This document shows, one piece after another, positions 12,681 through 24,119 of a DNA stretch of 64,000 bases (its first letter is position 1; each line of letters begins with the position of its first letter). Below the pieces are notes generated by a model. It saw nothing but the letters and a program-made list of their open reading frames with translations, was not told where the DNA came from and ran no database searches. A program made the translations under genes and the position numbers. This stretch comes from Lithospermum erythrorhizon (lineage: Eukaryota; Streptophyta; Magnoliopsida; Boraginales; Boraginaceae): positions 1,134,859 to 1,198,858 of the forward strand of contig JADFUC010002431.1 of assembly GCA_019722365.1 (NCBI GenBank), given 5' to 3'.

Positions 12681-12690
12681 CAATAAATAC
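12681..12690 (+). promoter_or_regulatory. Weak TATA-like element of the cystatin gene
   Basis: 'caataaatac' lies about 85 bp upstream of the cystatin ATG, after a C/T-rich patch (ctccactctccc). The position fits a promoter, but the sequence match is weak. Confidence 0.3.
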
Positions 12691-12766
12691 AACAACACTC
12701 ACACTCAAATCTCCATCTTCAAATCAATTACATATACAAATTTAAAGAAAAAAAAAACCCAACTTA

Positions 12767-13198
12767 ATGGCAAAGACAACACTTTTATTCACTACTTTAG
12801 TACTACTCACAATAATGTTATACCACTCATTTCAAGTAAGTGGTTTAGGAGGAAGTATAGTTGGGGGTAGAACAAAAGTCAAGAATGTTGAGAAAAACCA
12901 ACAAGTTCAAGAGTTGGGAAAGTACTGTGTGGAGGAGTACAACAAGGTACAACATACCATGCAGAAACACCACCATCTCAACGGCGGCGAAAGGCTGTCG
13001 TTTACAGAAGTAGTGGAGGCTGAGACACAAGTGGTGTCTGGAATCAAATATTATCTTAAAATCTCCGCCGTTGACACTAATGATGGAGTACCAAACACTT
13101 TTGATGCTATTGTAGTTGTTAAAGCATGGAAGAATCATAAAGAGTTGCTCAATTTCTCACCCTCAATCAACCAAAATAGAAATCCAGAGATGCTTTAA
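12767..13198 (+). CDS. Phytocystatin (cysteine protease inhibitor), secreted
   Basis: A single exon of 143 residues. It would inhibit papain-like cysteine proteases in the secretory route, apoplast or vacuole. Residues 1-26 form a signal peptide (MAKTTLLF, hydrophobic core, then VSG). A Gly-Gly pair (33-34; also 28-29) sits before the inhibitory wedge. Residues 50-59 (LGKYCVEEYN) are the plant cystatin helix motif, the LARFAV-type element, with Cys where Ala is usual. The central loop QVVSG is at 88-92, and the second hairpin has Ala-Trp at 120-121 (VVKAWKN). The C-terminus (FSPSINQ...) is short, so this is a single-domain cystatin without the legumain-inhibiting extension. The ATG at 12767 is the first one after an A-rich leader. 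The key inhibitory elements are intact, so it should be functional. Single-exon structure with an N-terminal signal is common in the cystatin B/5 group. Confidence 0.93.
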   Translation: MAKTTLLFTTLVLLTIMLYHSFQVSGLGGSIVGGRTKVKNVEKNQQVQELGKYCVEEYNKVQHTMQKHHHLNGGERLSFTEVVEAETQVVSGIKYYLKISAVDTNDGVPNTFDAIVVVKAWKNHKELLNFSPSINQNRNPEML

Positions 13199-13281
13199 TT
13201 TATTCTTAGAAATGTAATCTACTACTTAGCTTGTTCCTTTGTTAGCTCGTTACCAAGTTGTATTTTGTCTCTTTTCCTTGT

Positions 13282-13287
13282 AATAAA
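13282..13287 (+). terminator. Polyadenylation signal of the cystatin gene
   Basis: A canonical 'aataaa' lies 84 bp after the stop codon, preceded by a T-rich stretch. It is the natural near-upstream poly(A) element for this gene. Confidence 0.55.
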
Positions 13288-13299
13288 AGACACTATCAA

Positions 13300-16200
13300 G
13301 ATAGTTGCATAGATGCTCATTGGAGTTTGCTAAAAATCAATACTTAGTCATTGGTTTATTTTGATGCACTAACATTAAGTAATTGCTTATCAGACAAATA
13401 ATTCTCATGGCTTATTCGACGTTAATTACTAACGAGTATTAATGCCAAATTCATTGAAATGCATTTAATTATTATTTATTTTCATCTTTCTTATCATTAT
13501 TCACACTCTTTTCTTCGTCAGCACGTTATCCATCAATAGTTGAAAAGCTTCGAAAGAAAGTTCAAAGTCTCGAAATTATTAAGAAAAGAAATACTATTTG
13601 GATATGGAGAACAAAGAGAGTGCATGAACGTCATTTTGGTCAGTCTAGAGATGAAATGAATGATTCAGATTTCTTTTTATTAAAATTTAAATTGATTGTT
13701 TTGACCTTTTGATAAACTATTGATGATGTTTTCATTCCAATCTAATATCAATATTTTCTTTAATTCTATTGTTTCTATCTTTAACTTTAATTTATCTTCA
13801 GAAGAAAAATGAAAAATAAATTTTCCATTCAATTGTCATATTATGCGCCTTTGCTGTTATAAATACTATTTGTGCAACAATTATGTAATCTCAAGAATCG
13901 TTTAGTATACCAATATATAACAAATTTCTTTTACAAAAGAGAATACTATTTCATAAGAATAATTATGTAATTTCAAGAATCGTTAAGATAAATTAACGCA
14001 AACCTTAAACTAATTCTTCGCTGACAAACTCCAATTATTTATGCAATTTTCTCTCAATCAATCCCACATAATTTAATATTACTAAATTTGTTTTTAAAAT
14101 ACTTTTATTATGCTAATATCTAACACGATGATATATTGTCATAACTAGTCTATGGTTGATTCTATCTGTCTCTCTTCAATTTGTCCTATGCAAACATTAA
14201 TGCACCTACAAATTATTCAAAACTTAGCTTACTTCGACTTCGATTTAAGTGAACGATTTCACGTCTCCATAATATCAGTCTATATATAATCGTTTCTCAT
14301 TATATGGAAAAGGTTCCGAATTATTAACAACCTATGTACTGATGTACAAAAGTCAAAGACTAAAACATAATCAACAAATTATAAAGGGGTACACAGCCAT
14401 ACAATAATGCTTCAAATTCATTATTTTGCAGTCCTTTTCTTCAAGATTTTATTACTCTCCTATCTAAAAACATAGTCCAATTTAAAAATTGATTGATAGT
14501 TGATTTTTAAATTATTTTACGCCTTTTTGTTTTAAATGCCCCCGAACTATCGCTTAATTTTCTACGCTGCCTCTCGAACTATTTCTTTTTGCTTTAGCGT
14601 TTCTATACTATTTTTCAAGTATCTACGCAAAGCTCCTAACTCTTTTAGGACCTAACGCTCAACTAAAATACACGATAAACGCCTATATTACCTCTAAAAT
14701 ATAAAATAAAACGATTATATTACAGCCACAAAATAACTATTTTATCCCTACTACTACTTCAAGCGAAAGAAAATATGCACTAAAAATAAATCACTACCCC
14801 TTTCTTCCTTAACACACCCTACCTCCACCCCCACAACCTCCCACCTCAAAACACCCCACCCCACCCCTGAAATGCAAGGCAAACACCAATAAAGTGAAAC
14901 AAATCTATCAACCAAGAAAATTCAAACTCATGACTCATTGGCCATACCCTTTAATTATGGACATCAAAGTAAGAGAGATTCAATTTGGCTTTTGAAAGGC
15001 AGATGTTGGGAACACTATTGGCGTAGACCTCACCCCCCGTTTAGACATTATAGTGATAAATAGTATGCAGGAAGGAAGACAAATTCTCATAGAAGAGTAA
15101 AAACTCCAGCACCTTTTCTCCAGCTGAAATGTTGGTTCTTCCTTCAGCCTCTCTAGCAGAAAGAGCCCCTAAGCCTACTGATGGTAGTACTGTATGAGGA
15201 AGTAAAAGAATTCAGTGGAGTATATCAAATAACTGTATGAATGAACGAACAAAGCTCTAGAACAAAGAAGAAACAAAGTGAATTCACATCTGAAAAACAA
15301 AAAAATTCCAATCAAGGATAGTGCAATAAGTGACATTCTTTCTTCCAGCAAATGTTTCAGCATTAGCAGAAATCTTGGTGGTTAAAATGCAAATAAAGAA
15401 TGTTACTAAATTCACAGCCAGGGGGTGGGCATAGACGGACCCACGCACAGCATACTGGTGTAGTTGCACCACCAGATATTTGGTTTATAAGACATGTATT
15501 ATATATGTTGTATGGATAACCAAGAAAGAGTAAGGAGTGGATGGTCAAGGTTCGAAACTGTGCACAACCACTTCATTCTTCATTTTTCAAAATTGAAACT
15601 CATGTTTGAATGAGAGTATATTTAGGGCTTTGATTTTTACGCTCCAAATATTGATAATCACATTCTAATTTTTCATTTGTACCCCTCATTTTGCTCTATA
15701 AAAGTAATGTAAATTAAAAGTGAAGTATTCACTTATAGAGTGTAAAAATCAAGGCCCTATAGGCACAAGTGTGAGTGTGCCTTGAAAATATTCTTGAAAA
15801 AATAATGTATTATACCTTGGAAAAATATCCACCCTATATTTATTGAGGTTTTATATGGAAAGAGGGGAAGAGTTATACATATGCTTGAAGAAACTACTAT
15901 CTAGAGTACAATAATTAGATCTCCTTATGAGTAGGAAGTATGTCGTTCTATTATACTTTTGAGAGGAAAATCAAGATCAATGATCAATAAATTAACACCA
16001 AAATAATTTTGGAGTAAATCTTCAACCTACAATCTTTATAGCAGGACCCATTCAAGTTGTGTAAGTGTTGGGTTTTAGATATTAAAAATAACAATTATAA
16101 ATAAATCGAAATCAGAATTCTACGAATGATATAAAAATAATAATATATATCCGAACTTATAACTTTAAATATAATAATCAGTTGTATAATCTAATTATTC

Positions 16201-17680
16201 AACGGACATATATATATGAGATCTAACATCTCATATTTCCAACAGTAATAAGGTATAATCTTTATATAAAGGAAAGGTCATCTCAATTATTAGAAGCCTC
16301 ATCCTTTATATTCCTAGGTGTAGATTAGCAAATGAACTTATTTTAATTATTTAATATGATGAAAATACTAGGTTTAGAAACGACCTCGTTTTGGTCTAGG
16401 ATTAAAAAGGTGAACTAAACGATGTTGTTTTCGCTTAATTTTTTGATACTGTACCTGCCAAAATTTGACTTCTGGCCTCGCGGGGTGGGGCGGTATGGTT
16501 TTGAGGCGGGGGCCGTGCTGGGTCGCATTATTTTAAATTATTATACTTTGTCCTATACTTTAAATTTAGTGAGGACAAAAATAAATATATTTATTATAAC
16601 ATAATCATTTTATTTTTATATTTTAAGTGTAATATAGCTATTTACTATGTATTTTAACAAGATTAAGCTTAGCTTGACAGTACGCCAGAACAAAAATAAT
16701 ATAAGCGGCATGTCCATAAAAAAAAATAGCTGCGAACTATATAAAAATTAAACAATACCGTGTTCTCCGCTAAAAAAGTTCTTTATTTTAAACATGAATA
16801 ATATTATTAGTCTAGCTAATATATATTCTATATCAGCTGAAACTACATCAATTTACTTGTTATTTTACGATTCTCACTTATTAGAACAGTTCAATAATTT
16901 TATTATTATCCAATCTTTTTCAACCAAAAACCGGAAATGAAGCTAAAGATAGAAGATAACTCAATCAATACAGAGTATTATTTAAACCTGCGCAGTTGGT
17001 GCACTCAAAGCTCAACAAGTTATCATCAACTATCGGTAATGGCTGTCAGCTTCTATATTTCAGTTTAATTTGAGTTGACAAATTTATCAAAGTCTAGTAA
17101 ATTGTCAATTTAGTTGGTTTCACACTATGTATAATTGAGTAATAATAATGATTTGTTCTCATCATCTACAACGTTGTAGATACGGTATATGACAGGGTAC
17201 ATAATATTGTAATTTAATTTTTAAATGAATAAGAGTCAGTATTTATTAAGATGATAATTTGATATATATTAACTTATTAATTTTTATTTGAATCAATATT
17301 ATTTATGTATATATACAATATATAAGGTATTTGGTTAATTATTATGTGTCTGTAATATATTATTTAGTTAAATATATCAAAAGATAATATTACTAAGAGA
17401 TAATTGCTACCTTGGCCTCGATAATGGGATAGATTGCTGTTTCAAAGTTGCAGCTCGTGTATCTCCAAAATTATCACAAATTTCAGAAATCGATCCTCAA
17501 AATTACCTCAAAAGCTTGCAAATCTGGCCCGCACATTTTGTTAGTATTTAATGGCCCGCCAACCTGCACTAATTGGCAACTTCAGAAGAATTTATTATTT
17601 TACAACTTTTGCACTTTATGCTATCAAAAGTCAACCTCAACCTACTTTATGGGACCAAATCATCAATTATCTTATACTTT
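13300..17680. other. Long AT-rich intergenic stretch, no gene recognised
   Basis: Only scraps of repeats stand out. At about 14510-14730 there is a decayed repeat with reiterated 'cgaactat' and 'ctacgc' phrases. At 15420-15480 there is a hAT-like terminal scrap (listed separately). At 16460-16530 a short GC-rich patch (ctcgcggggtggggcgg) sits in AT-rich DNA. The minus-strand open stretches at 15175-15548 overlap one another in several frames and carry no motif. Confidence 0.45.
15420..15480. mobile_element. Scrap resembling the end of a ZMYM1-like hAT element
   Basis: The stretch holds 'gacggacccacgcac' followed by 'actggtgtagttgcaccacc', which is nearly palindromic. It closely resembles the perfect 16-bp palindrome at 51061-51076, next to the hAT remnant of this window. 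The match is short, so this is only a suggestion. Confidence 0.25.
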
Positions 17681-17682
17681 CT

Positions 17683-17845
17683 TCGATTTTTTTAATATTG
17701 CTTCTAAAGATATTTTTTGCTTTAAAATGACGATTTCGAATTATTTTTATATCAATCCTCATTTCAACCAACCAATAATAAAATTTTAATTAATTGATAT
17801 TTTATATTTTCAATGCATATTTTAACTGATTTTTTTTAATAAGCA
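17683..17845. mobile_element. MITE-like element, copy A of a family also at 28324-28560
   Basis: Shared blocks with the segment at about 28331 include 'cgatttttttaatatt', 'tctaaagatatttttt', 'caaccaac', 'ttttaattaattga' and 'tatattttcaatgca'. They occur in the same order and orientation with small gaps. The second copy begins with 'ctccctccga', the usual start of Stowaway-type MITEs. Copy A appears trimmed at its left end. Confidence 0.6.
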
Positions 17846-18149
17846 TGAAAAGTTTAAACGACAAAGAAAAAAAATTGAATTTGAAGTGTTACTACTATGT
17901 ATTTATTAGGCACTGAATTTTCTAAACTCACTATCACTTGCACGCATGTGGTCATTTTCAGAAATTTATTCGGAGATTTGGATAAAAGATATGAACCCCT
18001 ACAGATACTTCCCACTTGCCACGATTTTCCGCACAACCAGTTTGACTATTGTCCGTTATCAATGACTTGTGTTGTTCACGGGCAAACATTTAATTTATTT
18101 AATCGTGGGACCAATATGTTGTTCACGCACAAACATTTAAAAAAATAAA

Positions 18150-19019
18150 CCAAATACCTTACTCCGAATCATGACCGATCAAACATATTATCTGTGGTAG
18201 CTTTATTATGTAATCAAAGATTAATTTTTCGAGTTTATAAGAAATGATAACGCAAAAAAAAAAAAAAAAAAAAAAATACGAACTATTAATTTAGCACCAT
18301 ATCGGGACTAACTAATACGGACTAACAGTTAACTTGATGCTTGGAACGAAATAAAAAGGAAAACAATCGGAGGAGCTCACAAAGACGTGTGCAAATTAGC
18401 ATCATCAAAATATTTACGATCAGCCAACATAAGTGTTGAAATTATCAAAAATGTCTTAACTTATAATTTTAGCGTATTATTAATTTGACACCCTATCTCC
18501 GAATTGAGACTGGCCAAAACTTTATCCTAGATAGCTTTTATCATCAATCCAAGATTAATTTATCGAAGCTTATATCAGAAGTTGATAATCGCAACAAAAA
18601 AAATTGAAAATGAAACGAAAAAGACGAATTATTAATTGACACCCTATCCCGTAGTTTGATTCCGCCAAAAATAAATATTATCTTAGAGAGCTTTATTAAA
18701 TAATCGAATGTCTATCAGATTTTGAGTAATCAGAAAAATTTATCTAAAAAAAGTATGAATTATTAATTTAAAGACCTCTATCCTCGAGTCCGACTGGCAA
18801 AATATTATATTAGAGTAGCTTTATTAAATAATCGAAAGATGATCAGACAAGCTTCTATCAGAATATAATCAGGATAAAAATAAAAATGACGAGATTGTTT
18901 AATTACCAATTCTATCCTCGATTTGGGGACCCTGCATAAAAATATTATCTTTAGAGGGTTTATTAAACAATCGACTATTAATTTCGAGTTTTTAATGTAG
19001 TTTGATATCGCAAGAAGAG

Positions 19020-19094
<75 letters not shown>

Positions 19095-19700
19095 GAAATG
19101 ATAAGGAAAGGACAAATTATTAATTTAAGACTCTATCCCTCGAAGTTAGACCGTCAAAAATATTATCTGGTAGCTTTACTAAATAATCGACTTTTATCTC
19201 CTCGTCCGAATAAAAAATAAACCAAGCACCCTACCCCCGAGTCATGACTAACCAAACATATTATTTGAGTAGCTTATTAAATTGACCGATTATTAATTAA
19301 CTAGTTTCTAGAGTAGTTGATAATTGCGTAAAAATAAGTAATAAAAACGAAAAGTGAACAAAAAACACGAATTATTAATTTATCACCATATCTCGAATGG
19401 TATTCGAGATGTTATTAAATAATCGAAGATAATTTATCGGCTTTAAAAAAAGCCAAAAAAACCAAATAAAGAGCATGGGAGCGAGATAAACAAGAATCGT
19501 ATGGACCGCTCGCGGCAATTGACGCGATCTAGTTTTTACAAGAGTTGATAATTAGAAAAAAAATGAAGAAAAATCACTTAATTATTAATTAACATCCTAT
19601 CCCCGAATGAAATGGGCCAAAAAATATTATTTTGGAGAGAGTTTATTAACAACCGAAGTATTAATTTATCGATTTTTTTAAAAAAGAAAGCAAAAAAAGC
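18150..19700. repeat. Diverged tandem array, about ten units of roughly 95-225 bp
   Basis: A phrase of the type 'caccctatccccgaat...' recurs at about 18165, 18296, 18490, 18638, 18774, 18905, 19130, 19225, 19383 and 19590. In most units it is followed by 'gaccggccaaaaatattatc', then 'gtagctttattaaataatcg'. Next come 'tttatcgagtttttatcagaag' and 'gataatcgcaaaaa', then 'acgaattattaattt'. Most spacings are 130-200 bp. One spacing of about 225 bp contains the AT microsatellite. No open frame runs through it. It looks like an old minisatellite or satellite-like array. Confidence 0.75.
19018..19090. repeat. AT dinucleotide microsatellite
   Basis: A long (TA)n run with a single 'gta' interruption, embedded in the tandem array. 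Confidence 0.95.
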
Positions 19701-20356
19701 CAGACGACCGCACGCTAACTAAATACCCATCTATCTTTTATATATAACAACTGATGTGAATAAAGATTGTCAATTAATTTCATTTTCAATAATTAAAAAT
19801 TATTCGTATGTTTTCGATATTATTTACTTATTGTTCTATTTTTAATTTTTTTTTTCTCAAATTATTTCACATTTCATAAAGATCATGATTCCTCCATCCC
19901 ATAAAGATTATAGAGATATATTGCCGATTTTATAATACTGACGGGCAATATATTATTTACTTATTGTTCTATTTTCAATTTACTGATCTATCATTTTCGG
20001 TATCTCGTTCCATCCTTTAGTACATTGAAATTTATTCATCGTGTATTTTATTGGATGATTATTATGACTTCGTAACTATTTAAGATGTTCTCGATTAATT
20101 AATACTCGAGCTGTAATATTATAATAATAAAAAAAAGATATTTCAGTTCGATTCCTTACATTTTTTGAAAGGTTATCTTGATACATATAATTCCTTTCCC
20201 TACATCCAATAGCTCGACAAAAATATTAATTGTAGAATTTGGAGTTCATAACTGGAAACAACCAACAAGATGGAAAGCGGGCCATTGTGGCATTAAATTA
20301 ATATATGCATGCCCTGCAATGTATGTAACCCATCCATAGCCTCTCCAAGAAATCAT

Positions 20357-20368
20357 CTATATATATGA
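20357..20368 (+). promoter_or_regulatory. TATA box of the glycine-rich protein gene
   Basis: 'ctatatatatga' lies 47-58 bp upstream of the ATG at 20415, implying a short 5' UTR of some 20-30 bp. Confidence 0.5.
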
Positions 20369-20414
20369 TTGAACATCCATTATCTTTTTATTACTAAGCA
20401 ATAATTTTAGCAAG

Positions 20415-21797
20415 ATGGCAATTAAGACTCTAATCTTTTTCGGCCTTTGTTTGGCTCTTGTTGTTCTCATTTCATCCGAGGTTTCCGCCAGGGATTTGGC
20501 CGAGACTAATTGTAAGTTTCTTAATTCCCTCATTATATATATATTGATAATAATTAAACACTAGCTAGTAGGATTCTTTAATTTTATTATAACTTACTAC
20601 GTACGGTTAATAATTTATTATATATATACGGAGTATTATTTGTTATTGTACACACTAGTAGGATACGTAGTTTAATTTTGTTATAACTAAATAAAGTTCA
20701 ATTTTATTTTGCCAGCCTCCAACCTATATGTTTATATTTTTCGAAATTTGACTTGTATTATTTCAACCAATGCTCCTATATAAAAAATTTGTTATCTCGA
20801 TCTATTGAGCGGACATAGAATCTGCTACTGGCTCATTGAACGATGCTCATTAATATTCATATGTATCAAATTTCAATGTAAAAATGGTACAAAACACTAA
20901 AATATACTCCCTCCAATCCATTTTAATTGACTTTCTTACATAACGAGATAAATCTTTGATCTTCAATCACTATTTAACTATATTATTAAAAAAGTAAAAA
21001 ATTAATATTATGAAAATATTTTAAAAGACGAATCCACATATATAAATTTTATATTTCTAAGAATAAGAAATAATTAAGACCACAAGAAAGATCAATTTCC
21101 AAAAAAGCTTCAAACGTCAATTAAAAGCGCATTGGCGAGCATCTATCTCTAAGATGTTGGTACAACAAGTGTTCAAAAAGAATCTACCAAAATTATTCTA
21201 ATGTACTTAATTGGGAATGCCAGACTAAAATTATTAACAATTGTAGATAAATTATATAAAAGTTAAAAATAAGTTTATAAAATTAACACTAATGATTCTT
21301 TTTCGAAAATTCAGATGTATTACATAAAATGACAGTTAAAAAGAAAATATATTAGATAATGGTTTAATGTGTATTTTTAAATATTAATGAACAAAAATCT
21401 TAATGAAGCGTAACTTTTCACAATATTAGTAGGGGGTCATTTATTTTTCTCATTATTTATTATGACACATTTACTTTCATGCATGTCTGCATGTTGAAAA
21501 TTAATAATGACAATAAATCAAGCAGCGATGCAATCCGAGGAAACTAATGGCGTAGCTGATGCCAAGTACGATGGGGGTCATGATCATGGAGATCACAACG
21601 GCGGTGGTCGTGGTGGCTATGGAGGAGGAGGACGTGGTGGTGGTGGACATGGTGGCGGTGGACGTGGTGGTGGCAGGCATGGCGGTGGTGGTGGACGCTG
21701 CTACCATGGTTGCTGCCGCCGTGACTATTATGGACACGGGTGCAGCAGGTGCTGCTCATATGCTGGAGAGGCTGTGGAGATTGAATCCCACAACTAA
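20415..21797 (+). CDS. Secreted glycine-rich protein with Cys-rich C-terminus
   Basis: Two exons, 20415-20511 and 21526-21797, flank a 1014-bp GT-AG intron, giving 122 residues. The first exon codes for a signal peptide ([23 protein letters not shown]) and the start of the mature chain (RDLAET). The second begins with [14 protein letters not shown] and then has a Gly/His/Arg repeat region (blocks of GGGG separated by R, H or Y) at about 50-91. It ends in a Cys-rich tail ([19 protein letters not shown]). This is the layout of plant secreted GRPs of the nodulin-24/GRP3 kind (signal, acidic linker, Gly repeats, C-terminal Cys cluster). These associate with the cell wall or with receptor kinases and are often stress-induced. 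The join is phase 1, with 'gtaagt' as donor and 'aagcag' as acceptor. The intron carries a Stowaway-like MITE. Biochemical role is inferred from the family only. Confidence 0.88.
20906..21143. mobile_element. Stowaway-like MITE inside the GRP intron
   Basis: The left end 'ctccctccaatccatttta' is followed by 'attgactttctta'. The right end, near 21117-21142, reads 'gtcaattaaaagcgcattgg' followed by 'cgag', which is the imperfect inverse of the left end. TA dinucleotides adjoin the left end, as expected for Stowaway insertion. The interior is AT-rich and non-coding. Confidence 0.6.
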
Positions 21798-22440
21798 TAA
21801 GGAGGCCAAACTTTGTTTGGTTTTTTTATTTGCATATTAAAAGTACCGAGTATGTATGATAGTGCTACTTCTGTACTTATATGAATAAATGGATGTTGGA
21901 TGTTGATGGAATCTTGGTTTATTCAGCAATTTATTATGTTTGTTTGTTTGTTTTTAAAAAAAAACTACCCACCACCCTATCTTTTATTCCCAACAAAAAC
22001 TCCTATAATATTGGAAGATCATATCAATATAAATGAACATCTTTCAATAATTCTTATGAGCATCAGATTTCAGTATTCACTTACATATAAGTTGGATGTC
22101 TCAAAATCCTCTTTTATCCATTTTCCAATGCTTCGAGACAAAAGTCATATGTCCAATTGAGTAGCAGATATACCATTTGACGCAAGCTAATAAGAAATAT
22201 AATCAATATATGAATGAGTTCAGATACTTACTATTTGTTAACAAACAATAAACATGCCTACATTGCTGAGAAAATGATTCCTTCATGTTCTATGTGGAAA
22301 CTTCCTTTGATTCCGATTGTTAGAATTAATGGTTGCTTGTTCCTAGTATACAATGAGATTGATAAATGTTTCTTAAAATTAAAAGGTATATTCCAGATTG
22401 CAAAATCACACATAAGAACAAAAATATCATTTAATATTTA
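21798..22440. other. 3' UTR of the GRP gene and AT-rich spacer
   Basis: A polyadenylation-like 'atgaataaatgg' lies at about 21881-21892. The rest is non-coding and reaches the 3' end of the CACTA element's second gene on the opposite strand. No CACTA terminus was recognised here. Confidence 0.45.
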
Positions 22441-22449
22441 CTAAATTAT

Positions 22450-23790
22450 ATAGTAAACACACACCTGAACTTCAGGTTTTTCCCAATGACGTATAGCTTC
22501 TTGAAATTGGTCTTCATCTACACGCTTATCTAACATTTTATACATTTTTCGCTTCATTATACATACTTTTATAATGATTCTTGATCCGATACTTCCATGC
22601 CTTCCAGCAAGCATTTAACATTTGATACACGATTGACTGAGCTTCTCCAGAAGAAAAGTGTTATCCTACATACAAACAATAATTGTCAAAGTAAGATATA
22701 ATCTGCTTATAATGAGAACCTCCATTTCTTTAAGTTTTAATTAGTGCAAAATGTAATAATATGACAACACAGAATAGAAAAGAAGAAGTAAAATAACACA
22801 AAAAGGCAACACATACGGTGGTGTTTTATTTTATATTGGGCAGAGCAAAAGATTGGTAATTACAACAAGAAAGCGCAATATCATTTCAACTTACCTCTAC
22901 CTCTCTCCAGGCTTGTTTCTTTTTTTTTCTTATCTAAGTTATTCCAGCTTTCACATGTGATCGGAAAACTAGAACCAACCTTAGCCAAACAGCCAATTGC
23001 AGTTGCCAATTCTTGATAGTGTTCTCCAACCATCTGTCCTTGAGCATTCAAAGTGACATCCAAACGCCTTCCACAATTCCACTGATAGGGAAATTCTGCA
23101 GCACCTCTTCCTCTCCCTTTCTTTTTTTTGGTTATCCTCCCAACTTGAGACTCTAATATATTAAATATATAATAAGTACATATATAAATAAAATGAATTC
23201 AAACCTACAAATTTATATTTGATTCTCAATACCTGAATCACTTTATTCATCAGACTCTGAGCTATCAGTTTGCGTATCAAGTGAAGGATCCTCATCAGAC
23301 CTGAAATTTTGAAATTTTGTCCGAGATGTATTTGATTGCAGCTGACGTTTTCCATTTTTTACTAGCTCTTGTTGTTGGCTTGGTAGATTATTCCTTTCAC
23401 TTCTCTTTTGACGTTTCCCATTTTTTATTAGCTCTTGTTGTTGGCTTGGTAGATTATTCCTTTGACTTCTCTTTGAGTAGAAGTGTCTGCATGAGACATA
23501 GAATGTTGCAATTCAAGTTGGGTTGCATTCATAATTCCAGTGTGTGATTGTTGAAATTTCCCACTGTTCATTTGTTGCTCTTGTTGGCTTGAGACAATGT
23601 TCCTCTGAGCTCTGTTTTGAGCACATGCACTCCTCGCATCAACATAATCATTACCATTACCTTCTTGATTAGCATTACTTTCTTGATTGGGAACCAATTC
23701 AACTCCTTCTTCTCGCAGAATCAGCGATTCTAAAATTTCATCTATCACCCAAACCTCCATATGAGAGTTGGCCTGGATCCACATGATCTT
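22450..23790 (-). pseudogene. CACTA (En/Spm) second gene, TnpA-like/Transposase_24 family
   Basis: Read on the minus strand from 23790 down, the first part codes for a polar, Gln/Asn-rich region (EGVELVPNQESNANQEGNGN). It runs into two tandem 22-residue units, each ending in a sequence like RSERNNLPSQQQEL. After an AT-rich intron-like gap the family core appears at about 23130-22880: a basic GRGRG block, 'LDVTLNAQGQMVGEH', 'ELATAIGCLAKVGS', 'ITCESWNNL'. Near 22640-22460 come 'MLNACWKAWKYRIKNHY' and 'RPISRSY..LGK'. In Transposase_24 proteins the matching elements are 'G.P.G......lG...R...P....W' and the W-K-YR-K block, which sit in the DNA-binding part. Frame breaks separate the parts, so it is a remnant. 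It lies directly downstream of the TnpD-type gene, the usual CACTA gene order. Confidence 0.7.
23344..23475 (-). repeat. 66-bp tandem duplication in the TnpA-like frame
   Basis: Two near-identical 66-bp units (starts at 23344 and 23410) each hold 'agctcttgttgttggcttgg'. Because 66 is a multiple of three, they translate as a 22-residue protein repeat. Confidence 0.9.
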
Positions 23791-24119
23791 ATAAAATACT
23801 CCTCCCTCCGAAAAAAAAAAACCCTTCTTTCCTCGCTTCTATCCATTATATTACGTAGAGCATCCACCAAATTTGAACGTTTTTTCCCCCTTTTGCCATT
23901 TCAAAATCTGCATAAAAATAATAACAATTATTAAGTATAAAGTTAACCATAGGTTCAGCTGGTTGACATACTAGCTAAAAAATCTAAAGTATATAAGTTA
24001 TATAACAAAATGAAGACAAAAGAAAATAATAGAACATTGCAAACACGCAAATGTGCACACCAAATAACAAATATAATCAAATAGTGTTTATAACAGAAAA
24101 ATAAAAAGACTAAGCAATT

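Noticed and set aside
17897..18148. Coding frame of 83 codons before the tandem array
   Set aside because: It and its minus-strand counterpart have no motif, and the stretch lies in MITE- and repeat-rich DNA.
21501..21840. His-rich, Thr/Ala-rich and Val-rich open frames on both strands across the GRP repeat exon
   Set aside because: They are other-frame readings of the GGN/CAC-rich repeat of the real glycine-rich exon. They have no start context, no splice partner and no conserved motif.
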